From NCBI GenBank assembly GCA_965250105.1, contig OZ252290.1:1364001-1428000 (forward strand): a DNA stretch of 64,000 nucleotides, in the 5' to 3' direction. The notes below the pieces were generated by a model, which saw only the letters and a list, made by a program, of their open reading frames with translations, ran no database searches and had not been told where the DNA came from. Within the stretch, counting starts at the first letter, position 1. Every line of letters begins with the position of its first letter. Source of the stretch: JBCBSK01 sp965250105 (GTDB taxonomy: Bacteria > Pseudomonadota > Alphaproteobacteria > Rhizobiales > Tepidamorphaceae). Position numbers and translations under genes: made by a program. Below, in pieces: positions 38,552-47,745 of the stretch.

Positions 38552-41467
38552 GTGACGAATTGGACACATGGGGCGACCACAACCTCAAGGCGCCAGCTTC
38601 TGCTCGCGGTATTGTTGTCAACCACGGCGTTGGTCGGCGGTCTCTCGGCGACCGAGAGCCATGCGCAAGTCGTGATCGATGGTCCACCCGGCACGCAACA
38701 GAGCGTGCCCGGCTCACAGACCAGCCCTTGGGCAATCCCCGGCAATGGCGGTCTTGGCAGTCTGACCGTCGGATCGTCTCAAAACGGCCGGCTCGAGATC
38801 GGCACGGGCGGTCGCGTCGAGAGCAATTCGGGAACCGTCGGTGACAATGCGGGCAGCATTGGTGAGGTCGATGTTACCGGCGCCGGCGCGATCTGGGATA
38901 ACCAGAGTAGCTTGCGCGTGGGCGTGGACGGAACCGGCACGCTGAGGCTGGAGAACGGCGGCACGGTCACTACCGACGGCACGGTTTTCCTCGGCGTTGG
39001 TTCGCAAGGCAGCGGAACGGTCATCGTGACCGGAACCGGTTCGACCCTTCAGGCCAACAGCAATGTCCAGATTGGCGACTCCGGAACCGGAAACCTGCAG
39101 GTTCGAAATGGCGGTGCCTTCACCACGACGGGCGCAAGCATTATCGGTGCACGAACCGGCGCGGAAGGCACGGTGACGGTGACCGGGGTCGGGTCTTCCT
39201 GGGCCACGGGACGTTTCGCCCTTGGTCAAGACGGCACCGGGAGATTAATCGTCAGTGACGGCGCGACGGTTGATACGACGGATGCTATCTGGGGCGTGAT
39301 CATCGGGAGCCAGACCGGTTCGAGCGGCGAGGCACTCATCACCGGTGCCGGATCGCGTTGGACGAATACCGGTCCGATGCGCGTCGGGAGTTTGGGGCGG
39401 GGCAGCTTGCGGGTCGAAAATGGTGCCTCGGTCGAGACGGATTCCTTCGTCTCCATCGGAGCTGGGGCCGATGCCGAAGGTAGCGTGACCGTATCCGGGG
39501 CCGGCTCAATCTGGTCTGCTGCCAGCTCGTTCTCCATCGGCCAGATGGGTACTGGCGATCTGACGGTGTCCGATGACGGTCAGGTCGAGGTCGTGTCGGG
39601 TACGGGGACGATCACGATAGCCCAGCAAGCCGGGTCGACCGGTGTTCTCAATATCGGCGCGCCGGCGGGACAGACCGCTGCCGGCGCCGGCTCGGTCAAG
39701 GCGCAGACCATCAACTTCGGTGCGGGCGACTCCCGACTGGTCTTCAACCATACCGACGAAAGTTACGTCTTCTCGGCCGATATCAGCAATGACGGCGTCG
39801 TCGAGCATTATGCCGGCACGACCATCTTTACCGGAGCGCTGCAGCATACCGGCGGAACGCTCCTGAAGGGCGGCACCATGCTGATCAATGGTGAGATCGC
39901 CGGCACCGTCGATGTGAGCGGCGGCGTGCTCGGCGGGTCGGGATCCTTCAGCAATCTGACGGTTGAGAATGGCGGCATTGTTTCGCCTGGCAATTCGATC
40001 GGGACGCTGACGGTTGCGGGCGATGTGGCGTTCAATGCGGGCTCCACGCTACAGGTCGAGGTGGCGCCGGACGGCACCAGCGATCTTCTGGCGGTCGGCG
40101 GCGCGGCAACGATCGCGACGACCGGAACCACCCTCGACGTGCTCGGCCTGCCGGGCGATTTCCCGCAGGCCTCGCCGACTTACGTGGTGCTGCGCGCCGA
40201 TGGCGGCGTGACGGGGCAATTCGCGACGGTGCGGGACAATCTGCCGGACCTCGACTTCACGCAGACGGTTGCCGCCACCGAGGTGCAGCTCAGCTATGTC
40301 CAGACCCAGACGCCAGGTGGCGGCGGGAACGGCGGCACTGGCGGTGACAATGGTGGGCTGTCGCCCAAGGAGATCCATCCCTCGGCGCTTGGCGCGGGCA
40401 TGCAGGGGGCTGTCCTGTTCGGCGAGACGCTGCGCCGGCGCGGTGGATTGGTTGCCAACCAGCTGAGTGGCAGCAGCCAGGGTGCCACGGCCCGGTCGGC
40501 CCTGCTCGGCTTCGTCGAGCGGCCGGCGCCGGAGAGCCGGGCCTTGCCGGCCCATGCGCTGGCGGCCGACATGCCGAGCCTGCCCTCCGAAGCCTTCGCG
40601 GCCCCCCGGGACCGCTGGGCCGTGTGGGGCGCGGTGCTGGGGCAGGACCTGTCCGTCGATGCCGACGGCGCGACACCGGGCTGGGACGCCCAGACCGGCG
40701 GGCTGGCCTTCGGCTTCGAGCGCCATTTCGAGGGCCTCGCCTTCCCGACGCTGGCCGGCCTCGCCTTCGGCTATGCCCGTAGCTCGGTCGACAGCGGCGC
40801 GTCGGACGCCGATATCGACGCCTTCCACATCGGCGCCTATGCCGCGACGCGGGCCGGCGCGCTGACGCTGTCGGGCGCCCTCGCCTATGCCTGGCAGGAC
40901 TATGCGTTCGAGCGCGTCATTCCCGTCGCCGGCACCCGCGTCATCGCCGAGGGCGACACCGATGGCCAGACCTTCGTGGCGTCCGCCGAGGCCTTCTATG
41001 ACATGTCCCACCATCTTGGGGCCGGCTGGCCAGGCCAAGGCCTGCGCTTCGGGCCCTTGGCGACGATCGATGCGGTCCATGGCGAGCAGGACGGGTTCAC
41101 CGAGACCGGGGCCGGGATCCTCGACCTGACGGTGTCGGGGACCAGCGCCGATCAGGTGGTGACGGGGCTCGGTATCGGCTTTGGCGTGGACCGGGCGATG
41201 GGCGCGACGCTCGTGTCGCTGGATGGCCGTGTGGCCTGGGAGCATGTCTTCGGCGACCGGTCGATCAGCACGGTTTCGGCGATCCCGGTGGCCAATGCGG
41301 TGTTCACGTCCGGCTCGGCGCCGGTATCGCGGGATCGTCTGGCGGTCGGTGTCGGGGCGGCGATCGCCTTCACCGACACGATCTCGACCGAGCTGCGCTA
41401 TGACGGCGCCTTCGCCGACACCGGCAACGACCATCAGGGAACCGCAAGCCTGACCATCAGATTCTGA
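38552..41467 (+). CDS. Autotransporter with T5SS/PEP-CTERM-type repeats and barrel shared with autotransporter 1
   Basis: An autotransporter of about 971 residues. The signal peptide (TSRRQLLLAVLLSTTALVGG to about ESHAQ) is followed by a passenger built from five or six ~45-residue repeats of the T5SS/PEP-CTERM-associated type (VTGAGSxW ... VGxxGxGxLxVxxGxxV). A GNGGTGGDNGG linker and the C-terminal beta-barrel ending SLTIRF follow. A GTG at 38552 with GGGGGGAT upstream is preferred; an ATG at 38501 lacks a good ribosome binding site and would add 17 residues ahead of the signal peptide. The barrel DNA nearly equals the inverted copy at 15652-16754, while the passenger is unrelated. Confidence 0.88.
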   Translation: MTNWTHGATTTSRRQLLLAVLLSTTALVGGLSATESHAQVVIDGPPGTQQSVPGSQTSPWAIPGNGGLGSLTVGSSQNGRLEIGTGGRVESNSGTVGDNAGSIGEVDVTGAGAIWDNQSSLRVGVDGTGTLRLENGGTVTTDGTVFLGVGSQGSGTVIVTGTGSTLQANSNVQIGDSGTGNLQVRNGGAFTTTGASIIGARTGAEGTVTVTGVGSSWATGRFALGQDGTGRLIVSDGATVDTTDAIWGVIIGSQTGSSGEALITGAGSRWTNTGPMRVGSLGRGSLRVENGASVETDSFVSIGAGADAEGSVTVSGAGSIWSAASSFSIGQMGTGDLTVSDDGQVEVVSGTGTITIAQQAGSTGVLNIGAPAGQTAAGAGSVKAQTINFGAGDSRLVFNHTDESYVFSADISNDGVVEHYAGTTIFTGALQHTGGTLLKGGTMLINGEIAGTVDVSGGVLGGSGSFSNLTVENGGIVSPGNSIGTLTVAGDVAFNAGSTLQVEVAPDGTSDLLAVGGAATIATTGTTLDVLGLPGDFPQASPTYVVLRADGGVTGQFATVRDNLPDLDFTQTVAATEVQLSYVQTQTPGGGGNGGTGGDNGGLSPKEIHPSALGAGMQGAVLFGETLRRRGGLVANQLSGSSQGATARSALLGFVERPAPESRALPAHALAADMPSLPSEAFAAPRDRWAVWGAVLGQDLSVDADGATPGWDAQTGGLAFGFERHFEGLAFPTLAGLAFGYARSSVDSGASDADIDAFHIGAYAATRAGALTLSGALAYAWQDYAFERVIPVAGTRVIAEGDTDGQTFVASAEAFYDMSHHLGAGWPGQGLRFGPLATIDAVHGEQDGFTETGAGILDLTVSGTSADQVVTGLGIGFGVDRAMGATLVSLDGRVAWEHVFGDRSISTVSAIPVANAVFTSGSAPVSRDRLAVGVGAAIAFTDTISTELRYDGAFADTGNDHQGTASLTIRF
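40358..41460 (+). repeat. Inverted repeat copy B: autotransporter barrel-coding segment (1,103 bp)
   Basis: Partner of 15652-16754. Coordinates of corresponding bases sum to 57112 at both ends and at both mismatches (40721 and 41350), which shows a gap-free alignment. The sharp borders at the linker and at the last Arg codon point to recent duplication or gene conversion. Confidence 0.9.
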
Positions 41468-41620
41468 CGCGGCAGGTTCCTTAAATCGGAGACCGTGGGG
41501 GTCTCGCCGGCGTTCAAGAAGTAACAGGCCACCGGCACCCATCGAGACGGGGACTGGCTCGGTGGTCAAAGCCCCGCCGTGATGTCAGCGGCGACCCGCC
41601 GCCGGCCTCGAGAGACCGCG

Positions 41621-42259
41621 CTAGACCGCTCCGCCGCTGTCGATCAACTCGAAGACCGCGACGATGACGGCGTCGACCGCGACGGCGGCGAGGATCATGC
41701 CCATAACGCGGCTGACAATGGCCGCGCCGCCGAGGCCGATCAGCCTGAGGATCGGCGTCGCCAGCAGCATGAGCACGAAGGCGATGGCGATGACCGACAA
41801 CATGACGGCCGCCGTCACCGCCTGTTCGGCGACGCTGAACCGATGGTTGTCGGTCAGGAGAACGATGGCCAGCATGGCGCCGGGCGAGGCCAGGGACGGC
41901 ACGGCGAGCGGGAACACCGCCGGCGATGCCTTGGCCGGCCGGTCCGTTTCAGTTTCGGCGTCGTCCACCTCGCTCTCGGGCTTCGATTCGCCGAAGATCA
42001 TCGTCAGCGCGAACAGGAACAGGACGATGCCGCCGGCGATCTGGAAGGCCGGCAGGCTGATGCCGAGCGCATCGATCAGGAACTGCCCGGCCACCAGGAA
42101 GAACATCAGCACGCCGGCCGAGACCAAAGCCGCCTGAAGCGCGATGCGCGGGCGTTTGGCCGCCGCCATGCCGGCCGTCACCGCGACGAAGACGGGCACC
42201 GTGCCGATCGGGTCGATGACGACCCACAGCGTGATGAACTGCTCGAACACGTTATCCAT
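41621..42259 (-). CDS. MarC family integral membrane protein
   Basis: A 212-residue protein with six hydrophobic segments, the N-terminal FITLWVVIDPIGTVPVFVAVTAG motif and a central hydrophilic loop. The segment FPLAVPSLASPGAMLAIVLLT is conserved in MarC/UPF0056 proteins, whose transport role is unproven. It is a single gene on the minus strand with no clear partner. Confidence 0.9.
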   Translation of the reverse strand: MDNVFEQFITLWVVIDPIGTVPVFVAVTAGMAAAKRPRIALQAALVSAGVLMFFLVAGQFLIDALGISLPAFQIAGGIVLFLFALTMIFGESKPESEVDDAETETDRPAKASPAVFPLAVPSLASPGAMLAIVLLTDNHRFSVAEQAVTAAVMLSVIAIAFVLMLLATPILRLIGLGGAAIVSRVMGMILAAVAVDAVIVAVFELIDSGGAV

Positions 42260-42374
42260 GCGACACCGCCGGTTTCAGCCAGCACTGCGTCTAACGCAAA
42301 AACCGTATCGACGGAACCGGACCGGCGTGCTCGGCCGGACCGAGCCGCTTCGGGACCGATCCGGCCGATCTGAC

Positions 42375-44057
42375 TTACGCCGCGGCCACGTCGTCGAGGA
42401 AGCGGCCGACCTCGCTGCGCAGGCTCACCGCCTGTTCCTCGACCGCGCTGAGGGCGGCGAGCACTTCGGACGCCGTCACGGCGGTCTGTTCGGCATCCTT
42501 GGTCACGCCGTCGGTGTTCTCGACGACGTCGCGGGTGCCGTCGGCGGCAAGCTGCGCGTTGCGGCTGATCTCGCTGGTCGCGGCCCCCTGCTCCTCGACC
42601 GCCGCCGCGATGGCCGCCGTCGTGGTGTCGACCTCGCCCATGACCTCGGAAATGTCCTCGATCGCCTTGACGGCGGCACCGGTCGATTCCTGCACCGCAT
42701 TGATCTGGGCGGAGATCTCCTCGGTGGCCTTGGCGGTCTGATTGGCCAGGCTCTTGACCTCGGACGCCACCACCGCGAAGCCACGGCCCGCCTCGCCGGC
42801 GCGCGCCGCCTCGATCGTCGCGTTGAGCGCCAGGAGGTTGGTCTGTTCGGCGATGTCGGAAATCAACCGCACCACATCGCCGATCCGCTGCGCCGCCTCG
42901 GCCAGGCTGCCGACCTTGCCATTGGCGTCATTGGTCATGTCGGCGACGCGCGACACGGTCTCGGTCGTGGTCGCCACCTTACCGGCGATCTCGGCAATCG
43001 TCGCCGCCAGTTCCTCGGCCGCCGCGGCGACGGTCTGGACATTGGACGACGCCACTTCGGAGGCGCTCATGGCGCCGCCGGCCCGTTCGGACGTCTGCTG
43101 CGACATGCCGGTCATGGCATCGGCCGCCTGGCGCATCGCGCCGGTGTTCGACAAGACATTGTCGACCGCGTCCCGGGCTGTGGAGCGGAACCCGTCGATC
43201 AACAGCTCGACACGCTCCTGCCGGGCGCGGCGGGCCGCGTCGTCCTCGTCCGCCTGCCGTTCGAGCCGGGCGCGTTCGGCGATACCGACCCGGAAGGCTT
43301 CGACGGCGCGCGCCATGGGGCCGATCTCGTCCTGGCGTTCGGTGCCGATGACGGTGACGTCGGTATCGCCATCGGCGAGCGCGTCCATCGTCCCCGACAA
43401 TCGCGACAGGGGCCGGGTGATCGAGGCGGCGATGGCCATGATCGCGCCGGCGATCAACAGGACGCCGACCAGCGCCGTCAGACCCGTCGACAATATGCTG
43501 TCGATCAGAATGGCGCGCAGGTCGTCGATATAAACGCCGGTACCGATGAACCAGCCCCAGGGCGCGAATCCGGCGACATAGGACGTCTTCTGCAGCGGCA
43601 CCTCGCCGCCGGCCTTCGGCCACATATAGTCAACGATACCCGCACCGTCGGCCTGCACCACGTCGCGCATCTCCTGGAACAGCAGAACCCCGTTCGGATC
43701 GGCCAGGCCGGACAGATCCTGCCCGATCAGGTTCTCGGCGACGGGATGCATGACCATGGTCAGGTCCATGTCGCCGACGAACAGATATTCAGATCCGCGA
43801 TAGCGCATCGCGCGCATGGCGTTCAGCGCGTTTGCCTGGGCATCGGCTTCGCTGATCTCGCCGGCCTGGAAGCGGTCATACTCGGCCTGGGCAATGGTCA
43901 GCGAGGTATCGACGATGCTTTGCAGTTCGGCCTGGCGCGCCTCGACCAGGCTCTGGTGCTTGGTCGCCACATTGATGCCGAGAAGAACGGTCAGTCCGAC
44001 CACGACGAGCAGGATGATCCCGCCGAGCCGGGCCTTGATCGACAATCGAGACAGCAT
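42375..44057 (-). CDS. Methyl-accepting chemotaxis protein with single Cache domain
   Basis: A 560-residue receptor: TM1 (about 12-34), a periplasmic sCache_2-like sensor (about 40-185, with YRGSEYLFVGDMDLTMVMHP and GFAPWGWFIGTGVYIDD), TM2 (about 190-212), HAMP and a C-terminal signalling domain. The hairpin tip is AEQTNLLALNATIEAARAGEAGRGFAVVASEVKSLA. sCache_2 domains often bind small organic acids. The ATG at 44057 has GGGGGCTC upstream; twelve further codons to 44093 are possible. Two palindromes lie in its promoter region. Confidence 0.93.
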   Translation of the reverse strand: MLSRLSIKARLGGIILLVVVGLTVLLGINVATKHQSLVEARQAELQSIVDTSLTIAQAEYDRFQAGEISEADAQANALNAMRAMRYRGSEYLFVGDMDLTMVMHPVAENLIGQDLSGLADPNGVLLFQEMRDVVQADGAGIVDYMWPKAGGEVPLQKTSYVAGFAPWGWFIGTGVYIDDLRAILIDSILSTGLTALVGVLLIAGAIMAIAASITRPLSRLSGTMDALADGDTDVTVIGTERQDEIGPMARAVEAFRVGIAERARLERQADEDDAARRARQERVELLIDGFRSTARDAVDNVLSNTGAMRQAADAMTGMSQQTSERAGGAMSASEVASSNVQTVAAAAEELAATIAEIAGKVATTTETVSRVADMTNDANGKVGSLAEAAQRIGDVVRLISDIAEQTNLLALNATIEAARAGEAGRGFAVVASEVKSLANQTAKATEEISAQINAVQESTGAAVKAIEDISEVMGEVDTTTAAIAAAVEEQGAATSEISRNAQLAADGTRDVVENTDGVTKDAEQTAVTASEVLAALSAVEEQAVSLRSEVGRFLDDVAAA

Positions 44058-44073
44058 GGAAGAGCCCCCTAAA

Positions 44074-44090
44074 ACCTCTTTCAAAGAGGT
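44074..44090. promoter_or_regulatory. Palindrome in the chemotaxis-receptor leader
   Basis: ACCTCTTT-C-AAAGAGGT is a perfect 8-bp inverted repeat about 17 bases before the receptor start codon. It can form a small mRNA hairpin or bind a dimeric repressor. Confidence 0.45.
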
Positions 44091-44148
44091 CATACACGGG
44101 CAAATCGATATGCTTGGTTAATCGGTCAGCGGAAAAGGCACAAAAAAG

Positions 44149-44166
44149 ACGTAATATCCATTACGT
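44149..44166. promoter_or_regulatory. Operator-like palindrome upstream of the chemotaxis receptor
   Basis: ACGTAAT-ATCC-ATTACGT is a perfect 7-bp inverted repeat. Its half-site ACGTAA is the same as in the palindrome at 29706-29721 of the aromatic locus, although the spacing differs. Confidence 0.45.
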
Positions 44167-44289
44167 ACCCGAGACTTACGGGAAGAAGCCGCGGCGCCGA
44201 ATTGCCGGCCTATGCCCGGCCCCGGCAGCCAGGGGCGGCAACCCAAGAAGCCTGGGCTTTTCGTCCGACACGAGACATCGGACACGGGT

Positions 44290-45228
44290 TCAGGAATCGT
44301 CGAACAGGCTCGAGACGGAGCTTTCCTGCGCGGTGCGGCCGATGGCCTCGCCAAGCAGCGGCGCGATCGACAGGACGCGCATGTTGTGCGCCACCCGCAC
44401 GGCCTCGGTCGCCTGGATCGAATCCGTGATGATCAGTTCGCTCAGGCTCGACGCGCTGACCCGCGCCACGGCACCGCCCGACAGAACGCCATGGGTGATA
44501 TAGGCGCGCACGCTTTTCGCGCCCTCGGCCAGAAGCGCGTCGGCCGCATTGCACAGCGTGCCGCCGGAATCGACGATGTCGTCGACCAGGATGCAGCGCC
44601 GCCCCTCGACCGAACCGATGATGTTCATGACTTCGGATTCGCCAGGGCGCTCGCGGCGCTTGTCGACGATGGCCAGCGGCGCATCGATCCGCTTGGCGAT
44701 CGACCGCGCCCGCACCACGCCGCCGACATCCGGCGAGACGATGGTGACATTGCCGAGCTCGAAGCGCTCGCGCATGTCGCGCACCATCACCGGCGCGGCG
44801 AACAGATTATCGGTCGGAATGTCGAAAAAACCCTGGATCTGGCCGGCATGCAGGTCGACGGTCAGCACCCGGTCGGCACCGGCCTCGGTGATGATGTTGG
44901 CGACGAGCTTGGCGGAGATCGGCGTGCGGCCGGCCGACCGCCGGTCCTGCCGCGCATAGCCGAAATAGGGCAGGACCGCCGTGATCCGCCTGGCCGACGA
45001 GCGCCTCAGCGCGTCGATCAGGATCAGAAGCTCCATCAGATTGTCATTCGCCGGAAAGGACGTCGACTGCAGGATGAAGACATCCTCGCCGCGGACGTTT
45101 TCCTGGATCTCGACGAAGACCTCCATGTCGGCGAAGCGCCGGACCTGGGCTTTCGTGAGCGGCAGATTGAGATAGGCGGCAATCGCCTCGGCGAGCGGGC
45201 GGTTGGAATTCCCGGCGACGAGTTTCAT
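44290..45228 (-). CDS. prs: Ribose-phosphate pyrophosphokinase
   Basis: A cytoplasmic enzyme making PRPP from ribose 5-phosphate and ATP for nucleotide, His and Trp synthesis. The 312-residue length is normal. Family motifs are YFGYARQDRRSAGRTPISAK, DLHAGQIQGFFDIPTDNL, VSPDVGGVVRAR and the PRPP-binding loop LVDDIVDSGGT. The ATG at 45228 (MKLVAGNSN) is the family start; a TTG two codons upstream is not needed. Confidence 0.96.
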   Translation of the reverse strand: MKLVAGNSNRPLAEAIAAYLNLPLTKAQVRRFADMEVFVEIQENVRGEDVFILQSTSFPANDNLMELLILIDALRRSSARRITAVLPYFGYARQDRRSAGRTPISAKLVANIITEAGADRVLTVDLHAGQIQGFFDIPTDNLFAAPVMVRDMRERFELGNVTIVSPDVGGVVRARSIAKRIDAPLAIVDKRRERPGESEVMNIIGSVEGRRCILVDDIVDSGGTLCNAADALLAEGAKSVRAYITHGVLSGGAVARVSASSLSELIITDSIQATEAVRVAHNMRVLSIAPLLGEAIGRTAQESSVSSLFDDS

Positions 45229-45408
45229 GGCCAATGAGACGCTTTGAGGAGCCAGAAGGAGACGCGACGGCTTGTAACAGCGCGGCCGGCGGGGCGCAAA
45301 CGTGGAAACCGCGTAGACACGGCTTTCTGACAGTTTCTTGACGCCTTCTACGCCTTACCGACGCGGCCGGGACGGTTCCGCGTCACGCCATGGCGGATTA
45401 CAGGCCTG

Positions 45409-46440
45409 TCAGCCCTCGCTGGCCAACAAGACGATGCCCGGCGCCGCGGCTGTCGCCGCCCGCGTCGCGGCGGCCCCCCAGGCATCGGACAATTCGGCGG
45501 GCGCGAGCTTGTTGACCTGGCGCACGGTGCCGAGCGGCCGGCCCGCCGCATCGGCGATGGTCCAGATGATGCCGACGGTGTGGCTGGCGCCCTGGCGGGC
45601 GCCGTGGGTCGCCTCGCCGGAAATGCGAATGGCCGCGTCCGACGGCGCGGCGACGGGGCGCAGGCCGAAGCGGCGCAGTTCGGCCTGAAGCGCGCGCGAC
45701 AGAACGGGCCCCGCCGCGCCCGACAGCCCGGAAACGCCCGCGATATGGACGGCCGTGCCGGCGCCGGAGGCCTGGCGGCTGAGATCGGCGACGCCGATGT
45801 CGGCGCTGCTCGCGCCGCGTCGGTTCGCGGCGCGTTCGGCCGTCCCGTCCGGGGCCGACAGCGCCAACGCTGGGGTGGCGATCGGGGCTTGCGCCGTCGC
45901 GCCGCCCGAATTGACGAAACGGGCGATCTCGGCGATCGAGGCCCGCGCGATCTCGGTCATGATCTGGGGCGTCGCGCCCGACCAGGGATCGCTGCCGTCA
46001 TTCGTCACGATGCGCTCGCCCTCGAAGCGGTTGGTGCGCTGCCCGGACGCATCGAAAATGTCCCAGACATAGAAGATGCGGCTCTGCCCGCCCTGCGGAA
46101 TGGCCGAGAAATAGCCCTTCACCTTGTAGGAATTGCCGGTGTCGTCGCGCGGCACGACGGCGAGATTGGCGCCGGCGGCCTGGGTGCCGAGATCGGCGGC
46201 GAATTGCGGCGCCAGACGATCGGGCAGGCCGGTGATCGGCTCGAAGGCGACGACGCGGCTGGTGACCACCTGGGTCTGCGGACTGACGGTATCGAGCGCG
46301 TTCATGCCGTCGGCACAGGCAGACAGGACAAGGGCGCCGGTGAGCGCGACGCCAGCGGCGCGCAAACCGCGCACGGGCCGGGCCAGGCCCCGGCCAAGGC
46401 TCCGAAGAAGGCAGCCGAGAAGGCCATCGCGGGCGGACAT
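45409..46440 (-). CDS. Hypothetical lipoprotein
   Basis: About 343 residues with a lipoprotein signal (basic RGLARPVRGLR, hydrophobic AAGVALTGALVL, lipobox LSAC with Cys near residue 42). The mature protein has two related-looking alpha/beta repeats separated by an Ala/Pro-rich linker (about 180-230), but I recognise no family. ATGs at 46440 and 46476/46479 are plausible starts; the frame opens to 46692 inside the upstream gene. It follows the M24 gene, and an envelope location is predicted. Confidence 0.7.
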   Translation of the reverse strand: MSARDGLLGCLLRSLGRGLARPVRGLRAAGVALTGALVLSACADGMNALDTVSPQTQVVTSRVVAFEPITGLPDRLAPQFAADLGTQAAGANLAVVPRDDTGNSYKVKGYFSAIPQGGQSRIFYVWDIFDASGQRTNRFEGERIVTNDGSDPWSGATPQIMTEIARASIAEIARFVNSGGATAQAPIATPALALSAPDGTAERAANRRGASSADIGVADLSRQASGAGTAVHIAGVSGLSGAAGPVLSRALQAELRRFGLRPVAAPSDAAIRISGEATHGARQGASHTVGIIWTIADAAGRPLGTVRQVNKLAPAELSDAWGAAATRAATAAAPGIVLLASEG

Positions 46441-46538
46441 CGCCGATCTTGGACGGGCTTCGTCAATCCCAGGCATCATGCGGACCGATCCATTGTGCAT
46501 CGCATTCGGGCGCCCCGTTCCCGCCGGCGTTGGTAGCG

Positions 46539-47690
46539 TCATTTCACGATCAGGTCCAGCGCGGCCGCCGACAAGGGTTCGGGGCCGTTTTCGGTGACGA
46601 TCGAGGTGCGCCCGAGGGTCATCGCGGTGCCGCTGTCCGAATCCATGATGATCATATGCAGGAACATGACCATGCCGGCCTCGAGTTCCCACGGATTGCC
46701 CTCATAGAACATCGGCGGGTCCATCCAGGACGGGGTGAAGGTGGCGCCGAGGCTGTAGCCGCAGGCATTCAGCCGGTGCGCGCCGAGGCCGTGACGGTCG
46801 AGCACGCGGGCATGGGCGGAAAACACGTCACCCGCCGTCTTGCCCGGCCTGAGCGCGTCCTCGCAGGCCAGAAGCGCTTCGCGCGCGGCCTCGAAATAGG
46901 CGAGATGACGGCGCGACCGGGTGCCGATCGGGATCGTGCGCATCATCGCCGCGTGATAATGGCGGAAGGCGCCGGCCCATTCCAAGGTGAGCTGATCCTC
47001 GGCCGACAAAGCGCGCCGGCCCGATTTGTAGCGGCACAACAGCGCGTCCTCGCCCGATCCAATGATGAACTCGTTGCCGGGATAATCGCCGCCGCCGTCG
47101 AACACCGCGCCCTGCATGGCCGCCAGGATGGTGCCCTCGTCGGCGCCCGGCCGGGCCAGTTCGACCGCCCGGTCCCAGGCCGCATCGGCCAGCTTGCCGG
47201 CCTTGCGGGCATAGGCGAGTTCCGCCGGCCCTTTGACCGCGCGAAGGCGCGCCACGACGCCGGAGGCGTCTTCCAGCACCGAGACGCCATCAAGTGCCGT
47301 ATCCAGCGCCTTGCCATTGGCCGCCGTCAGGCCGTGCGAGGCATATTCGACCCCGAGACGCTTTCCGCGCGCGCCGAGATCGTCGAGCATGGCGCGGAGA
47401 TCCTCGGCGGGCCGCGCCTCGGCGCCGTCCTTCCAGACGCGGATGTCGTCAATCGTCGAGGTGTGTCGTGCCTGGCGCAGATCGGCCGAGCGGGTCAACA
47501 ATGCCAACCTGCCGTCGGCGCCGAGATAGAGGCACTGGAAGAAGCAGAAGCCGAACGTGTCGTAGCCGGTCAGCCAATACATCGATTCCTGATCGAACAT
47601 CAGGAGCCCGTCGAGCCCGCGCGCCTCAAGCGCCGAGAGCAGCCTTGTCTTGCGGCCATCGAACTCATGGGTCGAGAAATGCAGCGCCAT
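46539..47690 (-). CDS. M24 family peptidase-like protein (Xaa-Pro dipeptidase fold)
   Basis: A 383-residue 'pita-bread' protein with a creatinase-like N-terminal domain (about 10-145) and an M24 catalytic-fold domain (about 155-375). The usual metal-binding DxG ... SDxTRT stretch reads LEWAGAFRHYHAAMMRTIPIG, so the two Asp ligands are missing. It may be a metal-free hydrolase like ectoine hydrolases or act on an unusual substrate. Its place between the lipoprotein and pgeF does not reveal a pathway. Confidence 0.8.
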   Translation of the reverse strand: MALHFSTHEFDGRKTRLLSALEARGLDGLLMFDQESMYWLTGYDTFGFCFFQCLYLGADGRLALLTRSADLRQARHTSTIDDIRVWKDGAEARPAEDLRAMLDDLGARGKRLGVEYASHGLTAANGKALDTALDGVSVLEDASGVVARLRAVKGPAELAYARKAGKLADAAWDRAVELARPGADEGTILAAMQGAVFDGGGDYPGNEFIIGSGEDALLCRYKSGRRALSAEDQLTLEWAGAFRHYHAAMMRTIPIGTRSRRHLAYFEAAREALLACEDALRPGKTAGDVFSAHARVLDRHGLGAHRLNACGYSLGATFTPSWMDPPMFYEGNPWELEAGMVMFLHMIIMDSDSGTAMTLGRTSIVTENGPEPLSAAALDLIVK

Positions 47691-47745
47691 TCGGAAATCC
47701 CCCTCCAGGCAATCAGGATCGAGATCCTAGATCACCTCAAAACAA

